IMG/VR virus record: IMGVR_UViG_3300028027_000070
Location: 1 to 55,468 of that record
Direction: 5' to 3' (one strand)
Origin: a virus
DNA length: 55,468 bases
Shown: piece after piece, positions 33,801 through 40,532 of the stretch
How positions within the stretch are numbered: position 1 is the stretch's first letter
Layout of the letters: the number at the start of each line of letters is the position of its first letter
Translations under genes and position numbers: made by a program
Notes under the pieces: model-generated
Database searches by the model: none
The model's input: the letters and a program-made list of their open reading frames with translations, nothing else
Told to the model about the DNA's origin: nothing

Positions 33801-34946
33801 ATGACTCAGGAAGAAATTAAAGAGATTGAAGAAAAAATAGAGAGGCTCACCGCTCTTAAGAATGAATATAAGAATGAGGAGCAAGCGGTAAAGTTAACAA
33901 TGAACTCCATCTACGGAGCGATTGGTAACAACTATTTTGTTTGCTTCAACCCAGATGTTGCTGAAGCAGTAACACTGCAGGGTCAGGATCTTATTAAATA
34001 TTCCGAGAAGATATTACATAAGTATTTTCATGAACATTGGCATCTAGACACGGAGCTTCACGAGAAGCTAGGATTGGAACACGTTAAAAGAGTGACTAAT
34101 CCATTGGTTGTTTATGGTGATACAGATTCTAATTATGTTACTTTCCAGGAAGTTGTTGACTCGTGTGATTATGCGGGAGATGCCAAGGATCTTATCATAA
34201 AAATAAATGAATATAGATTAAATGATTATCTTAGAAAATGCTTTGATATCTATTCGAAAAAATGGGGAACTGAAAACTATCAGGATTTTGAGCTAGAGAC
34301 TCTTGCTATAAATGCTATATTTTTAGGTAAGAAAAAATACGTAGCAAATCTTGTTTATGATTCAGGACTACATATGGAACCTCTGTCCCAACTTAAATTT
34401 ACCGGCGTTGAGATGATAAAGGGTGGAACCCCTCCTTTTGTTAGAGAAAAATTGGTATATTTAACGAAGCTTATTTTTACTAAAGGTAGAGCCTTCGATA
34501 TAAGGGAATTTGTTAAGGAATTAAAATCGATAAAGAGAGAATTCAAATTACAGGAACCACAAAACATATCTGCATCAATAAATATTAATAATTATGATAA
34601 GATATTAAATGATACTACTGGATTTGAAGTTGCTAAGGCATGTCCTATACACGTTAGAGCATCTGGTTATCATAACTACCTTTTAAATAATTCAACGTAT
34701 AAAACAAAATACTCTCTCATTAGAGCAGGTGACAAGGTAAATCTATATTTTGTTAAAACTAAAAATCTTAACGATAGTAACATCTTTGCTTACCCCCAGG
34801 GGACATTTCCATATGAATTTGCTCCCCCTCTGGACTATGATGAGCAATTCACGAAAACAATTCTTGATCCGATAAATAGGTTCATTGAGGTAATGGGATA
34901 TAATCAGATAAGTCCAAATCTATTTATGGTTAACGCTTTATTTTAA
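33801..34946 (+). CDS. 43B: DNA polymerase family B, C-terminal part (motifs B and C), gp43-like
   Basis: A protein of 381 residues. It begins with a coiled-coil-like segment (about 2-28, E-E-I-K-E-I-E-E-K-I-E-R) then motif B K-L-T-M-N-S-I-Y-G-A-I-G-N (about 31-43) and motif C V-Y-G-D-T-D-S-N-Y-V (about 103-112) with its catalytic Asp pair, and a thumb domain. It complements the N-terminal part at 18089-19495, which has exo motifs and motif A. Both proteins break in the fingers, near helices that would face each other in the intact enzyme. The ORF starts at an ATG preceded by an A-rich leader. No intein or intron signature is visible at either end. Confidence 0.92.
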   Translation: MTQEEIKEIEEKIERLTALKNEYKNEEQAVKLTMNSIYGAIGNNYFVCFNPDVAEAVTLQGQDLIKYSEKILHKYFHEHWHLDTELHEKLGLEHVKRVTNPLVVYGDTDSNYVTFQEVVDSCDYAGDAKDLIIKINEYRLNDYLRKCFDIYSKKWGTENYQDFELETLAINAIFLGKKKYVANLVYDSGLHMEPLSQLKFTGVEMIKGGTPPFVREKLVYLTKLIFTKGRAFDIREFVKELKSIKREFKLQEPQNISASININNYDKILNDTTGFEVAKACPIHVRASGYHNYLLNNSTYKTKYSLIRAGDKVNLYFVKTKNLNDSNIFAYPQGTFPYEFAPPLDYDEQFTKTILDPINRFIEVMGYNQISPNLFMVNALF

Positions 34947-34947
34947 T

Positions 34948-35217
34948 ATGAATTCATTTTTTGATAACCTTGATTCTGAGGATTTTGCTGATTATGCTAT
35001 CCTTCTGATAGAAGAAGCCGATTATATAATTAATAATCGGATAGAATATCTTAGGGATAGAACAATGTCAGAGGATGAAAAAATCGACAGAATCAGGGAG
35101 CTCATGGATTTTTTCATTCTAGAGGATCATATGGTAATATACGATGACCTTTGGAATATAATGAATATGATACTTCTCAAAAAATATATAGAATGCAGCG
35201 CATCTGATCTTATATAA
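34948..35217 (+). CDS. Small acidic helical protein
   Basis: The protein has 89 residues, starting 1 nt after the polymerase stop. It is acidic and helical. The stretch R-E-L-M-D-F-F-I-L-E-D-H-M-V-I-Y-D-D-L-W-N-I-M-N (about 49-72) loosely recalls the paralogue family at 29821 and 44647-45127, but lacks the Cys, so membership is uncertain. Function unknown. Confidence 0.55.
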   Translation: MNSFFDNLDSEDFADYAILLIEEADYIINNRIEYLRDRTMSEDEKIDRIRELMDFFILEDHMVIYDDLWNIMNMILLKKYIECSASDLI

Positions 35218-35232
35218 TTGTATTATCATTGG

Positions 35233-35240
35233 GATATATA
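35233..35240 (+). promoter_or_regulatory. GATATATA motif (putative late promoter)
   Basis: GGGATATATAC ends 19 nt before the ATG at 35260, whose product has a capsid-targeting-like N-terminus. Spacing matches 4009, 9604, 26182 and 49507. Confidence 0.55.
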
Positions 35241-35259
35241 CATAATAAAATAATCGAGA

Positions 35260-36726
35260 ATGATGATATCAAACAATGTGCTGGACTTTTCTTCCTTCCT
35301 TAATGAAGCTAAAACCGAAACAACAAAGGTTGTGGTTCTTACCGGCAACGTTACAGGAAGTAAAACTTCAGAATCATTCACAAAGGAATGTAAAAAAAGA
35401 GGTATTAAATGCTATATAGTAGATGTAAATGATGTTGTTCTTGAGAAAGTATATAATGGGCATTTACTTAAGACTGGCAAGGAAAAAATATTAATAGATC
35501 CAAATTCCACCGTTATAATACCAAGAAGAGGTGTGCTAGAAAATTCACACACTAGGCAAATTCTTTTAAACCTGGAAGCCGCCAGATATTTTACTGTTAA
35601 TACTATAGCTTCTATGGAAGCTTGTGAGAACAAATTTATAACATCTCAAATAATGGAAGCTAATGATCTTCCTGTTCCTAAATCTGCATTAGTACCTGAT
35701 GAAAATTCACTGGATAAGGCATTAGAAGCTGTAGGTGGGAAATTTCCCGTTATAATGAAGCTTCTTTCCGGAACACAGGGAATCGGCGTTTCTATAATAG
35801 ATTCATATGCATCTCTTAAATCTGTTTATCAAACAATAAGAAAACTTGATTCAACTAACGAGATATTAATCCAGGAAAAAATTGATTCCAATTACGATCT
35901 TAGAATACAGGTGATTATCAAAAAATTCAATCCTGATCCAAGAGAAGTTGCCAAGAATAATTCATTTATACTTGGAACTATGAAAAGAGGAGCTGTTAAA
36001 AAGGATTTTAGAACTAACTACTCACTGGGTGGAACCGTAAATAAATTTAAGATAACTAAGGAGCTTTCCGACATAGCAATAAAAGCAGCTAATGCTGTTG
36101 GATGTCACTGGTGTGGAGTTGATATAATGATAGATGCAAAAACTAAAAAGCCCTATATACTGGAAGTTAATTCGTCTCCGGGAACGGAAGGAATATCAAA
36201 AGCAATAGGTAAACCCATTGTTGATGATGTTATTGATTATATATTGGATAAAAATAGCTGGAGCTATTCTAATATGGAAGTTGGATATCTGGAAACATTA
36301 AGCATACCTAAAATTGGTGACATTATATCAAAATTTGACACTGGTAATGGATCTAAATCTTGTACATTACATGCAGATAAAGTTGAGGAAAAAGGCGGAA
36401 AGGTTCACTGGACGCTAGGAGGTAAGAAGTTTATAAATCCAATAGTGGGTCATTCTGAGGCTGAAATTGGAACCAAAAAGCATAAAAGACCTATCATAGA
36501 ACTTGATGTTGAATTTAATGGTGTTTTGGTACCAAAGGTAAAGATTTCTCCTGATGATAGAACAGATAAGAGCACACCATTTTTAGTAAATCGTGAATTT
36601 ATGAGAAGAGTTGGATTATCTGTTAATGCAGATCAAGCTTTTGTAGTAACTAAAAATCCGGAAGATAAATTTAGCTTAAAAAATGCAAAGGGTAATCCTC
36701 ATGCAGGAATAAAATTTAAAAAATAA
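35260..36726 (+). CDS. RimK-like ATP-grasp ligase fused to RimB-like protease domain, putatively packaged
   Basis: A protein of 488 residues (ATG 35260 or 35263). The N-terminus M-I-S-N-N-V-L-D-F-S-S-F-L-N-E followed by Ala is a good capsid-targeting-like match with an L-N-E site. Residues about 120-325 form an ATP-grasp ligase of RimK type (V-I-M-K-L-L-S-G-T-Q-G-I-G-V at about 165, E-I-L-I-Q-E-K-I at about 203, I-L-E-V-N-S-S-P-G-T-E-G at about 303). Residues about 340-480 resemble the RimB family, an ATP-dependent zinc/aspartyl-protease fold (I-S-K-F-D-T-G-N-G-S-K-S-C-T-L-H, R-P-I-I-E-L-D-V). RimK adds and RimB trims C-terminal glutamates on ribosomal protein S6. The fusion may modify host translation after injection; that is inferred. 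Confidence 0.8.
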   Translation: MMISNNVLDFSSFLNEAKTETTKVVVLTGNVTGSKTSESFTKECKKRGIKCYIVDVNDVVLEKVYNGHLLKTGKEKILIDPNSTVIIPRRGVLENSHTRQILLNLEAARYFTVNTIASMEACENKFITSQIMEANDLPVPKSALVPDENSLDKALEAVGGKFPVIMKLLSGTQGIGVSIIDSYASLKSVYQTIRKLDSTNEILIQEKIDSNYDLRIQVIIKKFNPDPREVAKNNSFILGTMKRGAVKKDFRTNYSLGGTVNKFKITKELSDIAIKAANAVGCHWCGVDIMIDAKTKKPYILEVNSSPGTEGISKAIGKPIVDDVIDYILDKNSWSYSNMEVGYLETLSIPKIGDIISKFDTGNGSKSCTLHADKVEEKGGKVHWTLGGKKFINPIVGHSEAEIGTKKHKRPIIELDVEFNGVLVPKVKISPDDRTDKSTPFLVNREFMRRVGLSVNADQAFVVTKNPEDKFSLKNAKGNPHAGIKFKK

Positions 36727-36741
36727 AAATAAATAAATAGA

Positions 36742-36969
36742 ATGGAAAATTTGAAAGAATTCGGTAAAGTTAGCTCTAAGCTAATTGAATCTGAAGAAAA
36801 TGCAGAAAAAGACGAGAAAATACAGGTTTTACTTTCTGGTGAAGATTTAAGTGATCTAACAAGAAAGATAGCGAAAAAAGCTTTATCTAAAGGTGAAGCT
36901 CCTGAATCTGTATCTCATTATGTTAGATCACTAATTAGAAGAGATCTTGGTAAAACTACTAAGGATTAA
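36742..36969 (+). CDS. Small protein with capsid-targeting-like start
   Basis: The protein has 75 residues. The N-terminus M-E-N-L-K-E-F-G-K-V-S-S-K-L-I-E followed by Ser-Glu has an L-I-E site. The second half contains a basic helical segment (R-K-I-A-K-K-A-L-S-K-G) and H-Y-V-R-S-L-I-R-R-D, which may bind nucleic acid in the manner of small ribbon-helix-helix proteins, but this is not certain. It follows the RimK-RimB-like gene by 15 bp, and its end overlaps the minus-strand acidic gene by 4 bp. Confidence 0.6.
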   Translation: MENLKEFGKVSSKLIESEENAEKDEKIQVLLSGEDLSDLTRKIAKKALSKGEAPESVSHYVRSLIRRDLGKTTKD

Positions 36970-37346
36970 TTCTTAGTAAAGAAATCAGTATATGATAAAA
37001 CCCTGCGATCATTAGATTGTGGGGTTTCTTCTTGATCATCGGATTCTATTTCTGAGTCAGCTGGCTCTGATAGATTTTCATCATCATCCTCATCTTCGTC
37101 GTCCTCCGTGTCATCATCATCCTCATATTCCTCATCCGGATTTTCAACTTCATCATCATCCTCATATTCCTCATCTGGATTTTCAATTTCCTCAGAATCT
37201 TCGTAGTCTGAGTTATCCTCATCCTCATCATATTCTGAATCACTCTCTTGGTCATAGTCATCATCATAACCTTCTGATTCTTGTTCTTGATTAGTAAGAT
37301 ACGAATCGTCATTGATAAACTCGTCTTCTTCTTTTAAATGTTTCAT
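36966..37346 (-). CDS. Highly acidic repeat protein (possible prohead-core-like)
   Basis: The protein has 126 residues on the minus strand. The start is the ATG at 37346 (M-K-H-L-K-E-E-D-E-F-I-N-D-D), not the longer open frame that starts at 37571, because 37346 has a minus-strand GATATATA motif 25 nt upstream. Most residues between 30 and 105 are Asp, Glu, Tyr and Ser; a 13-residue unit E-N-P-D-E-E-Y-E-D-D-D occurs twice. The end is S-Y-T-D-F-F-T-K-N. T4 gp67, a prohead core protein cut into internal peptides, has a comparable acidic run. DNA mimicry is another possibility. Neither is shown. Confidence 0.65.
   Translation of the reverse strand: MKHLKEEDEFINDDSYLTNQEQESEGYDDDYDQESDSEYDEDEDNSDYEDSEEIENPDEEYEDDDEVENPDEEYEDDDDTEDDEDEDDDENLSEPADSEIESDDQEETPQSNDRRVLSYTDFFTKN
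37112..37186 (-). repeat. 39-nt tandem repeat in the acidic gene
   Basis: Two near-identical 36-nt copies (37112-37147 and 37151-37186) with a 39-nt period. They encode two copies of an E-N-P-D-E-E-Y-E-D-D-D unit on the minus strand. One T/C difference separates the copies, indicating a recent duplication. Confidence 0.85.
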
Positions 37347-37371
37347 AGATTTAATTTTTATAATTAGAATA

Positions 37372-37379
37372 TATATATC
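37372..37379 (-). promoter_or_regulatory. GATATATA motif on minus strand (putative late promoter)
   Basis: Reads AGATATATATATTC on the minus strand and ends 25 nt before the minus-strand ATG at 37346. Because the core is AT-palindromic, it could also serve the plus-strand gene at 37404 as a bidirectional promoter. Confidence 0.45.
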
Positions 37380-37403
37380 TACGATAAAAAAAATGCAATT
37401 ATT

Positions 37404-37715
37404 ATGTCTATTATATTGGAATTCTCCGAGTTTATTGAAGATGATCTTAGTGTGGAAGAAATGAATCAAATCAAGGATTGGGTTAAAAAATATGAAAAAT
37501 ATTTTAATTTTCATAACGGTGATAACTTTGAATCCTCGATTGATCAACTTTCCTCCGATGTTATGGAGCAAACAGGAATAGATAAATCTAAAACAAATTC
37601 TGTTATTAAATATCTTGAGGAATTATATCTATTGGGTGATGGCTTATCCGTTGTTATGGCTCCTGATGCACAATTCCAATCTAGAGACATTGATCAATTA
37701 ACAAGATTTTGGTAA
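37404..37715 (+). CDS. Small protein with capsid-targeting-like start
   Basis: The protein has 103 residues. N-terminus M-S-I-I-L-E-F-S-E-F-I-E followed by Asp-Asp resembles the capsid-targeting pattern with F-I-E at the cleavage position, which departs from the [ILV]-x-E rule. The body is helical. It is divergent from the acidic gene, with the AT-rich motif between them. No family recognised. Confidence 0.55.
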   Translation: MSIILEFSEFIEDDLSVEEMNQIKDWVKKYEKYFNFHNGDNFESSIDQLSSDVMEQTGIDKSKTNSVIKYLEELYLLGDGLSVVMAPDAQFQSRDIDQLTRFW

Positions 37716-37730
37716 AATTTTCATAAATAA

Positions 37731-37762
37731 TTTTTTTAATCCGCATGATATTCATATATTTG
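37731..37762 (+). promoter_or_regulatory. Bacteroidota-type promoter (TATATTTG)
   Basis: TTTTTTTAATC followed after 13 nt by TATATTTG(C), 18 nt before the ATG at 37781. Same architecture as 28629, 41274 and 50071. Confidence 0.72.
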
Positions 37763-37780
37763 CGACATAATTAAAGACAA

Positions 37781-38698
37781 ATGAAACCCACTAAAGCAAT
37801 ATACGTTGATTGGCACATGCCTAAAAGGGATGCTGGAAAAATGGTTCCTGAGAAGAGACCATGGGAGATTGCTATGATTATACGATCAACACATTTTGCA
37901 AGAAAATATAACGATCTATCCCCGATTCTCTATTGCGACCCTGATACATATTCGTATTATGATGAGATTGGATTATTAAAGCATTTTGATGAGGTTAAAC
38001 CAATACTTCCGACTAATGCAAATTTTGACACATCCATATTTTGGGCGGCCGGAAAATTTTATGCTATATTGGACTGCGAGGAACCTTTCATTCTAATAGA
38101 TCTTGATGCGGAAGTTAGATTTAAAATAGATTTTGGTGATTGTGATGTTTATTGTACTCATCTGGAGAAAGCTATTGCTGATGATCTTAAATTCTATCCA
38201 AACCCTGAATATCTAGACCGGGAAAATTATATAGCAAATAATTTTAATATAACATGGAGCGACCAAGCGTGTAACACCTGTTTACTTGCTTTTAATGACA
38301 TTGATTTTGCTAAGGAATATGCAAGTATGGCTTTAAAATTTATTGATGATTTATACGAGCTTAATCCTTCATTTAGTAATGTATCATATATTGTTCTAAT
38401 AGAGCAAAGGTTTCTTTATGATCTGGCGAAGAGCAGAGGAAAGAGTATAAATTGTTTAATTAGCGGGAATTATATTCCGACTAATCATTCCTTAGATCTT
38501 CCATCATTCGAAGATTCTAATGTTGATACAATTGCGGATATGGGATTCTTTCATGTATGGGGATTTAAAAATGATATTAAGAGGAGTCAGGATGTTGAAG
38601 ATTCATTCCTTGGCGATTTGGTAACAGGTGTGGATGATATTCATGATGATATAATTAACTCAATTTCTATGAATCATAAATTATATATAGATAAATAA
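37781..38698 (+). CDS. Glycosyltransferase-like protein (DUF6734-like, GT-A fold)
   Basis: The protein has 305 residues. The segment F-I-L-I-D-L-D-A-E-V (about 104-113) has a D-x-D motif of GT-A glycosyltransferases, preceded by a typical strand-turn. An N-terminal strand K-A-I-Y-V-D-W-H and the surrounding pattern resemble DUF6734-type proteins of Bacteroidota. Donor and acceptor cannot be read. It is the first gene behind a host-type promoter, suggesting early expression, and so may modify host surface or phage DNA. Confidence in the family name is low. Confidence 0.55.
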   Translation: MKPTKAIYVDWHMPKRDAGKMVPEKRPWEIAMIIRSTHFARKYNDLSPILYCDPDTYSYYDEIGLLKHFDEVKPILPTNANFDTSIFWAAGKFYAILDCEEPFILIDLDAEVRFKIDFGDCDVYCTHLEKAIADDLKFYPNPEYLDRENYIANNFNITWSDQACNTCLLAFNDIDFAKEYASMALKFIDDLYELNPSFSNVSYIVLIEQRFLYDLAKSRGKSINCLISGNYIPTNHSLDLPSFEDSNVDTIADMGFFHVWGFKNDIKRSQDVEDSFLGDLVTGVDDIHDDIINSISMNHKLYIDK

Positions 38699-38708
38699 TT
38701 TATCGGTT

Positions 38709-38858
38709 TTGGAAAACTCGGGAAATAATGATGATTTACTAGAGGAGGCTAAAAAATTAGCTGCTGAACTCAACATTACGTTAACTGAGATAATGTTAAC
38801 ACCAAGATTATTAAATCTTATAAATAAAATTATACAAGAAAAACGAAACAAATCATAA
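38709..38858 (+). CDS. Small ORF with TTG start upstream of tmRNA
   Basis: An open frame of 49 codons beginning with TTG at 38709, 10 nt after the previous stop. It encodes an amphipathic, mostly helical peptide (L-L-E-E-A-K-K-L-A-A-E-L-N-I near the start, ending E-K-R-N-K-S). No ATG start is available before residue 28. The codon pattern and tight spacing look genuine, but there is no independent evidence. It occupies most of the gap before the tmRNA gene. Confidence 0.4.
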   Translation: MENSGNNDDLLEEAKKLAAELNITLTEIMLTPRLLNLINKIIQEKRNKS

Positions 38859-38883
38859 GATTGTTTCTTTAATAATAAACAAG

Positions 38884-39345
38884 GGCCAACATGGTATTGA
38901 TTGGCAGAGTTCGTTCTTTGAGATGCAGGCAGAGTTAGTATTGGAAACTCTTAAATAACCTATACAAAGCTTTAAACGGCAAAAACAATGTTTGGGATGC
39001 TATCAACGCGTTTGGTGCTCCCGCAGCTAAGGCTGAGTACGCAGTAGCGGCTTAACCGACCTGGTCTCACTTACCAAGGAAAGTAAATGTGAAAAATCCG
39101 GGTGGCTCCCTCAAGACTTTGGTCGTCGTCAAGGCGTACCTTGAGCATCCAGATCCTGGAGATCTATACAGGGGGCGAAAGAAAAATCCTTAGTGCCAGG
39201 ATAAATAATATCACTGAGTTGGTTGATTGTTCGGAACTCTGTTAACTGAACAATATATTTCGCTTTGTTAGAAAATGAAGCTAAGCCTGTGAATGAGTCC
39301 TTTGGCTATCTGAACAAGACGAGGGTTCGAATCCCTCTTGGTCCA
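38884..39345 (+). ncRNA. ssrA: tmRNA (SsrA) encoding a 25-residue tag
   Basis: The tRNA-like domain is formed by the 5' end GGGCCAA (38884-38890) pairing with TTGGTCC (39338-39344), discriminator A (39345), and a T arm GAGGG-TTCGAAT-CCCTC (39321-39337). CCA is not encoded. The mRNA-like part resumes at GGC (38978) and is translated G-K-N-N-V-W-D-A-I-N-A-F-G-A-P and then A-A-K-A-E-Y-A-V-A-A, stopping at TAA 39053. The ending E-Y-A-V-A-A matches bacterial tags (N-Y-A-L-A-A), and the start G-K-N-N is like Bacteroidota tags. The RNA is about 462 nt, longer than the usual 350-400. It would rescue stalled ribosomes and tag products for proteolysis. The exact resume codon is inferred; the upstream frame is open. 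Confidence 0.85.
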
Positions 39346-39351
39346 CGCGGA

Positions 39352-39380
39352 GTTTTTATGCATTTCTGATGCATAAAAAC
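39352..39380 (+). terminator. 12-bp hairpin after tmRNA
   Basis: GTTTTTATGCAT pairs perfectly with ATGCATAAAAAC around a 5-nt loop, 6 nt after the tmRNA discriminator base. It could end transcription or define 3' processing of the tmRNA. No long T-run follows on the plus strand (the run is inside the stem), so it is not a classic terminator. Confidence 0.5.
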
Positions 39381-39402
39381 ATTATAAATTATATGTCGAT
39401 AG

Positions 39403-40071
39403 ATGATAGACAATAGAAAATATCATTATATTTACAAAACTGTAAATATCATAAATTCTAATTTTTATATAGGTTTGCATTCAACCAATAATATTAATGA
39501 TGGATATATGGGATCTGGAGATAGAATAAGAAGCTCTATCAGACATTACGGAAAGGATAACCATACCTTCGAAATATTGGAATTTTTAGATTCTAGAGAT
39601 CTTCTTTTAAGTAGAGAGAGGGAGATAGTAAATAGAGATTTATTAAAAAATCCATTATGTTTGAATATTATGGAGGGAGGTTATGGATTTCTTGACGAGG
39701 AGCACATGAAAAAAGTTAGCAAAGCTGGTAATGATGCTTTCAGAGAGAAATTAAAGGATCCTAATTACATGGAGGACTTTTTATTAAAATGTGATTCCAA
39801 GGGAAAGGCAGAAAATATGCACAGAATCCACATCGAAAGAGGATTCGATTTTGGTACATTTAGAAATAAAAAGCATACAACTGAAACTATTTCTAAAATG
39901 AAGGAATCAAAATCCGGAAAGGGATTAGGAAATGAAAACTCACAGTTTGGTACATGTTGGATTAATAGTGTTGAAATTGGTGATAAAAAAATTAGAAAAG
40001 AAGATCTTGAATTCTATTTGGAATCAGGATGGAAAAAAGGAAGAATTAAAAAATTAACTAAATTAAATTAA
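39403..40071 (+). CDS. GIY-YIG homing endonuclease with NUMOD motif
   Basis: The protein has 222 residues. The N-terminal GIY-YIG domain has Y-I-Y-K-T (about 8-12) and F-Y-I-G-L-H-S (about 22-28), with Arg and Glu further on (E-I-L-E-F, S-R-E-R-E-I-V). A NUMOD3-type DNA-binding repeat follows (K-K-H-T-T-E-T-I-S-K-M-K-E-S-K and N-S-Q-F-G-T-C-W-I, about 146-186), as in Seg-type free-standing endonucleases. It starts 57 bp after the tmRNA, a site where such mobile genes often insert. It may cleave tmRNA-lacking relatives at this locus and so spread, which is inferred. Confidence 0.9.
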   Translation: MIDNRKYHYIYKTVNIINSNFYIGLHSTNNINDGYMGSGDRIRSSIRHYGKDNHTFEILEFLDSRDLLLSREREIVNRDLLKNPLCLNIMEGGYGFLDEEHMKKVSKAGNDAFREKLKDPNYMEDFLLKCDSKGKAENMHRIHIERGFDFGTFRNKKHTTETISKMKESKSGKGLGNENSQFGTCWINSVEIGDKKIRKEDLEFYLESGWKKGRIKKLTKLN

Positions 40072-40072
40072 A

Positions 40073-40438
40073 ATGGAAATCGCAATTATCTTAATGTTTG
40101 TAATAATCTTTGCTCTATTTATTACAGGAATGTTAATAAATAGAAAAGAAAGAATAAAGGAAAGAGACGAAATGTTTTATGAAGGCGAAGTAAAATTTGG
40201 AGAAAATCCAGATGGATCTAAGGTAGCACCTTCAAATTCGATTGATGTGGTAGATGAACTTAGTAAAACGTTAACCAATGAATTAGAAAAGGTTACTAAA
40301 ACAAGGAAGAAAAAACCAGCTAAGAAAAAGAAACCAGAATTTCCAATAGAACCAGCTATTATTAAGCCTAAAGCCAAAAGAGGCAGAAAGCCGAAGAATA
40401 AGGATAAAAAGGGTGGTGATGACATGTTATTGAGCTAA
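40073..40438 (+). CDS. Membrane-anchored basic protein with AT-hook-like motif
   Basis: The protein has 121 residues. One N-terminal transmembrane helix (about 3-20) is followed by a Lys-rich region (K-T-R-K-K-K-P-A-K-K-K-K) and a C-terminal K-R-G-R-K-P-K, resembling an AT-hook DNA-binding motif. It might tether DNA to the membrane. It follows the homing endonuclease by 1 nt, so the two may be one unit. No family recognised. Confidence 0.6.
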   Translation: MEIAIILMFVIIFALFITGMLINRKERIKERDEMFYEGEVKFGENPDGSKVAPSNSIDVVDELSKTLTNELEKVTKTRKKKPAKKKKPEFPIEPAIIKPKAKRGRKPKNKDKKGGDDMLLS

Positions 40439-40467
40439 TATTTACCATTAGAAATATAGATAATTAC

Positions 40468-40492
40468 AAAAAGACCCAATGGGTCTTTTTTT
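40468..40492 (+). terminator. Intrinsic terminator
   Basis: AAAAAGACCCA / TGGGTCTTTTT (AAGACCC-AAT-GGGTCTT core) followed by T-rich sequence, 30 bp after the stop of the membrane-anchored gene. Confidence 0.85.
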
Positions 40493-40532
40493 ATATAATT
40501 AAAGAGTGAAAGTAAATCAATAAATTTAATAA

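Noticed and set aside
37019-37312. Frames on both strands over the acidic repeat region (His/Pro-rich plus strand, Met/Arg-rich minus strand)
   Set aside because: They are frame shadows of the GAT/GAA-rich repeat; composition is biased accordingly.
37347-37571. 5' extension of the minus-strand acidic gene to 37571
   Set aside because: The extension runs antisense through the gene at 37404 and lies upstream of the GATATATA motif; the ATG at 37346 has the better context.
38941-38977. A longer tmRNA tag, since the frame stays open upstream of GGC 38978
   Set aside because: Tags of Bacteroidota tmRNAs begin with Gly and an N-N/N-Y segment; G-K-N-N fits, and the upstream part is probably the single-stranded lead-in. 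Not excluded without experiment.
39491-39510. GATATATG-like match inside the GIY-YIG gene and similar hits within coding sequence
   Set aside because: AT-rich coding regions contain such strings by chance; I kept only matches at gene edges or in intergenic gaps.
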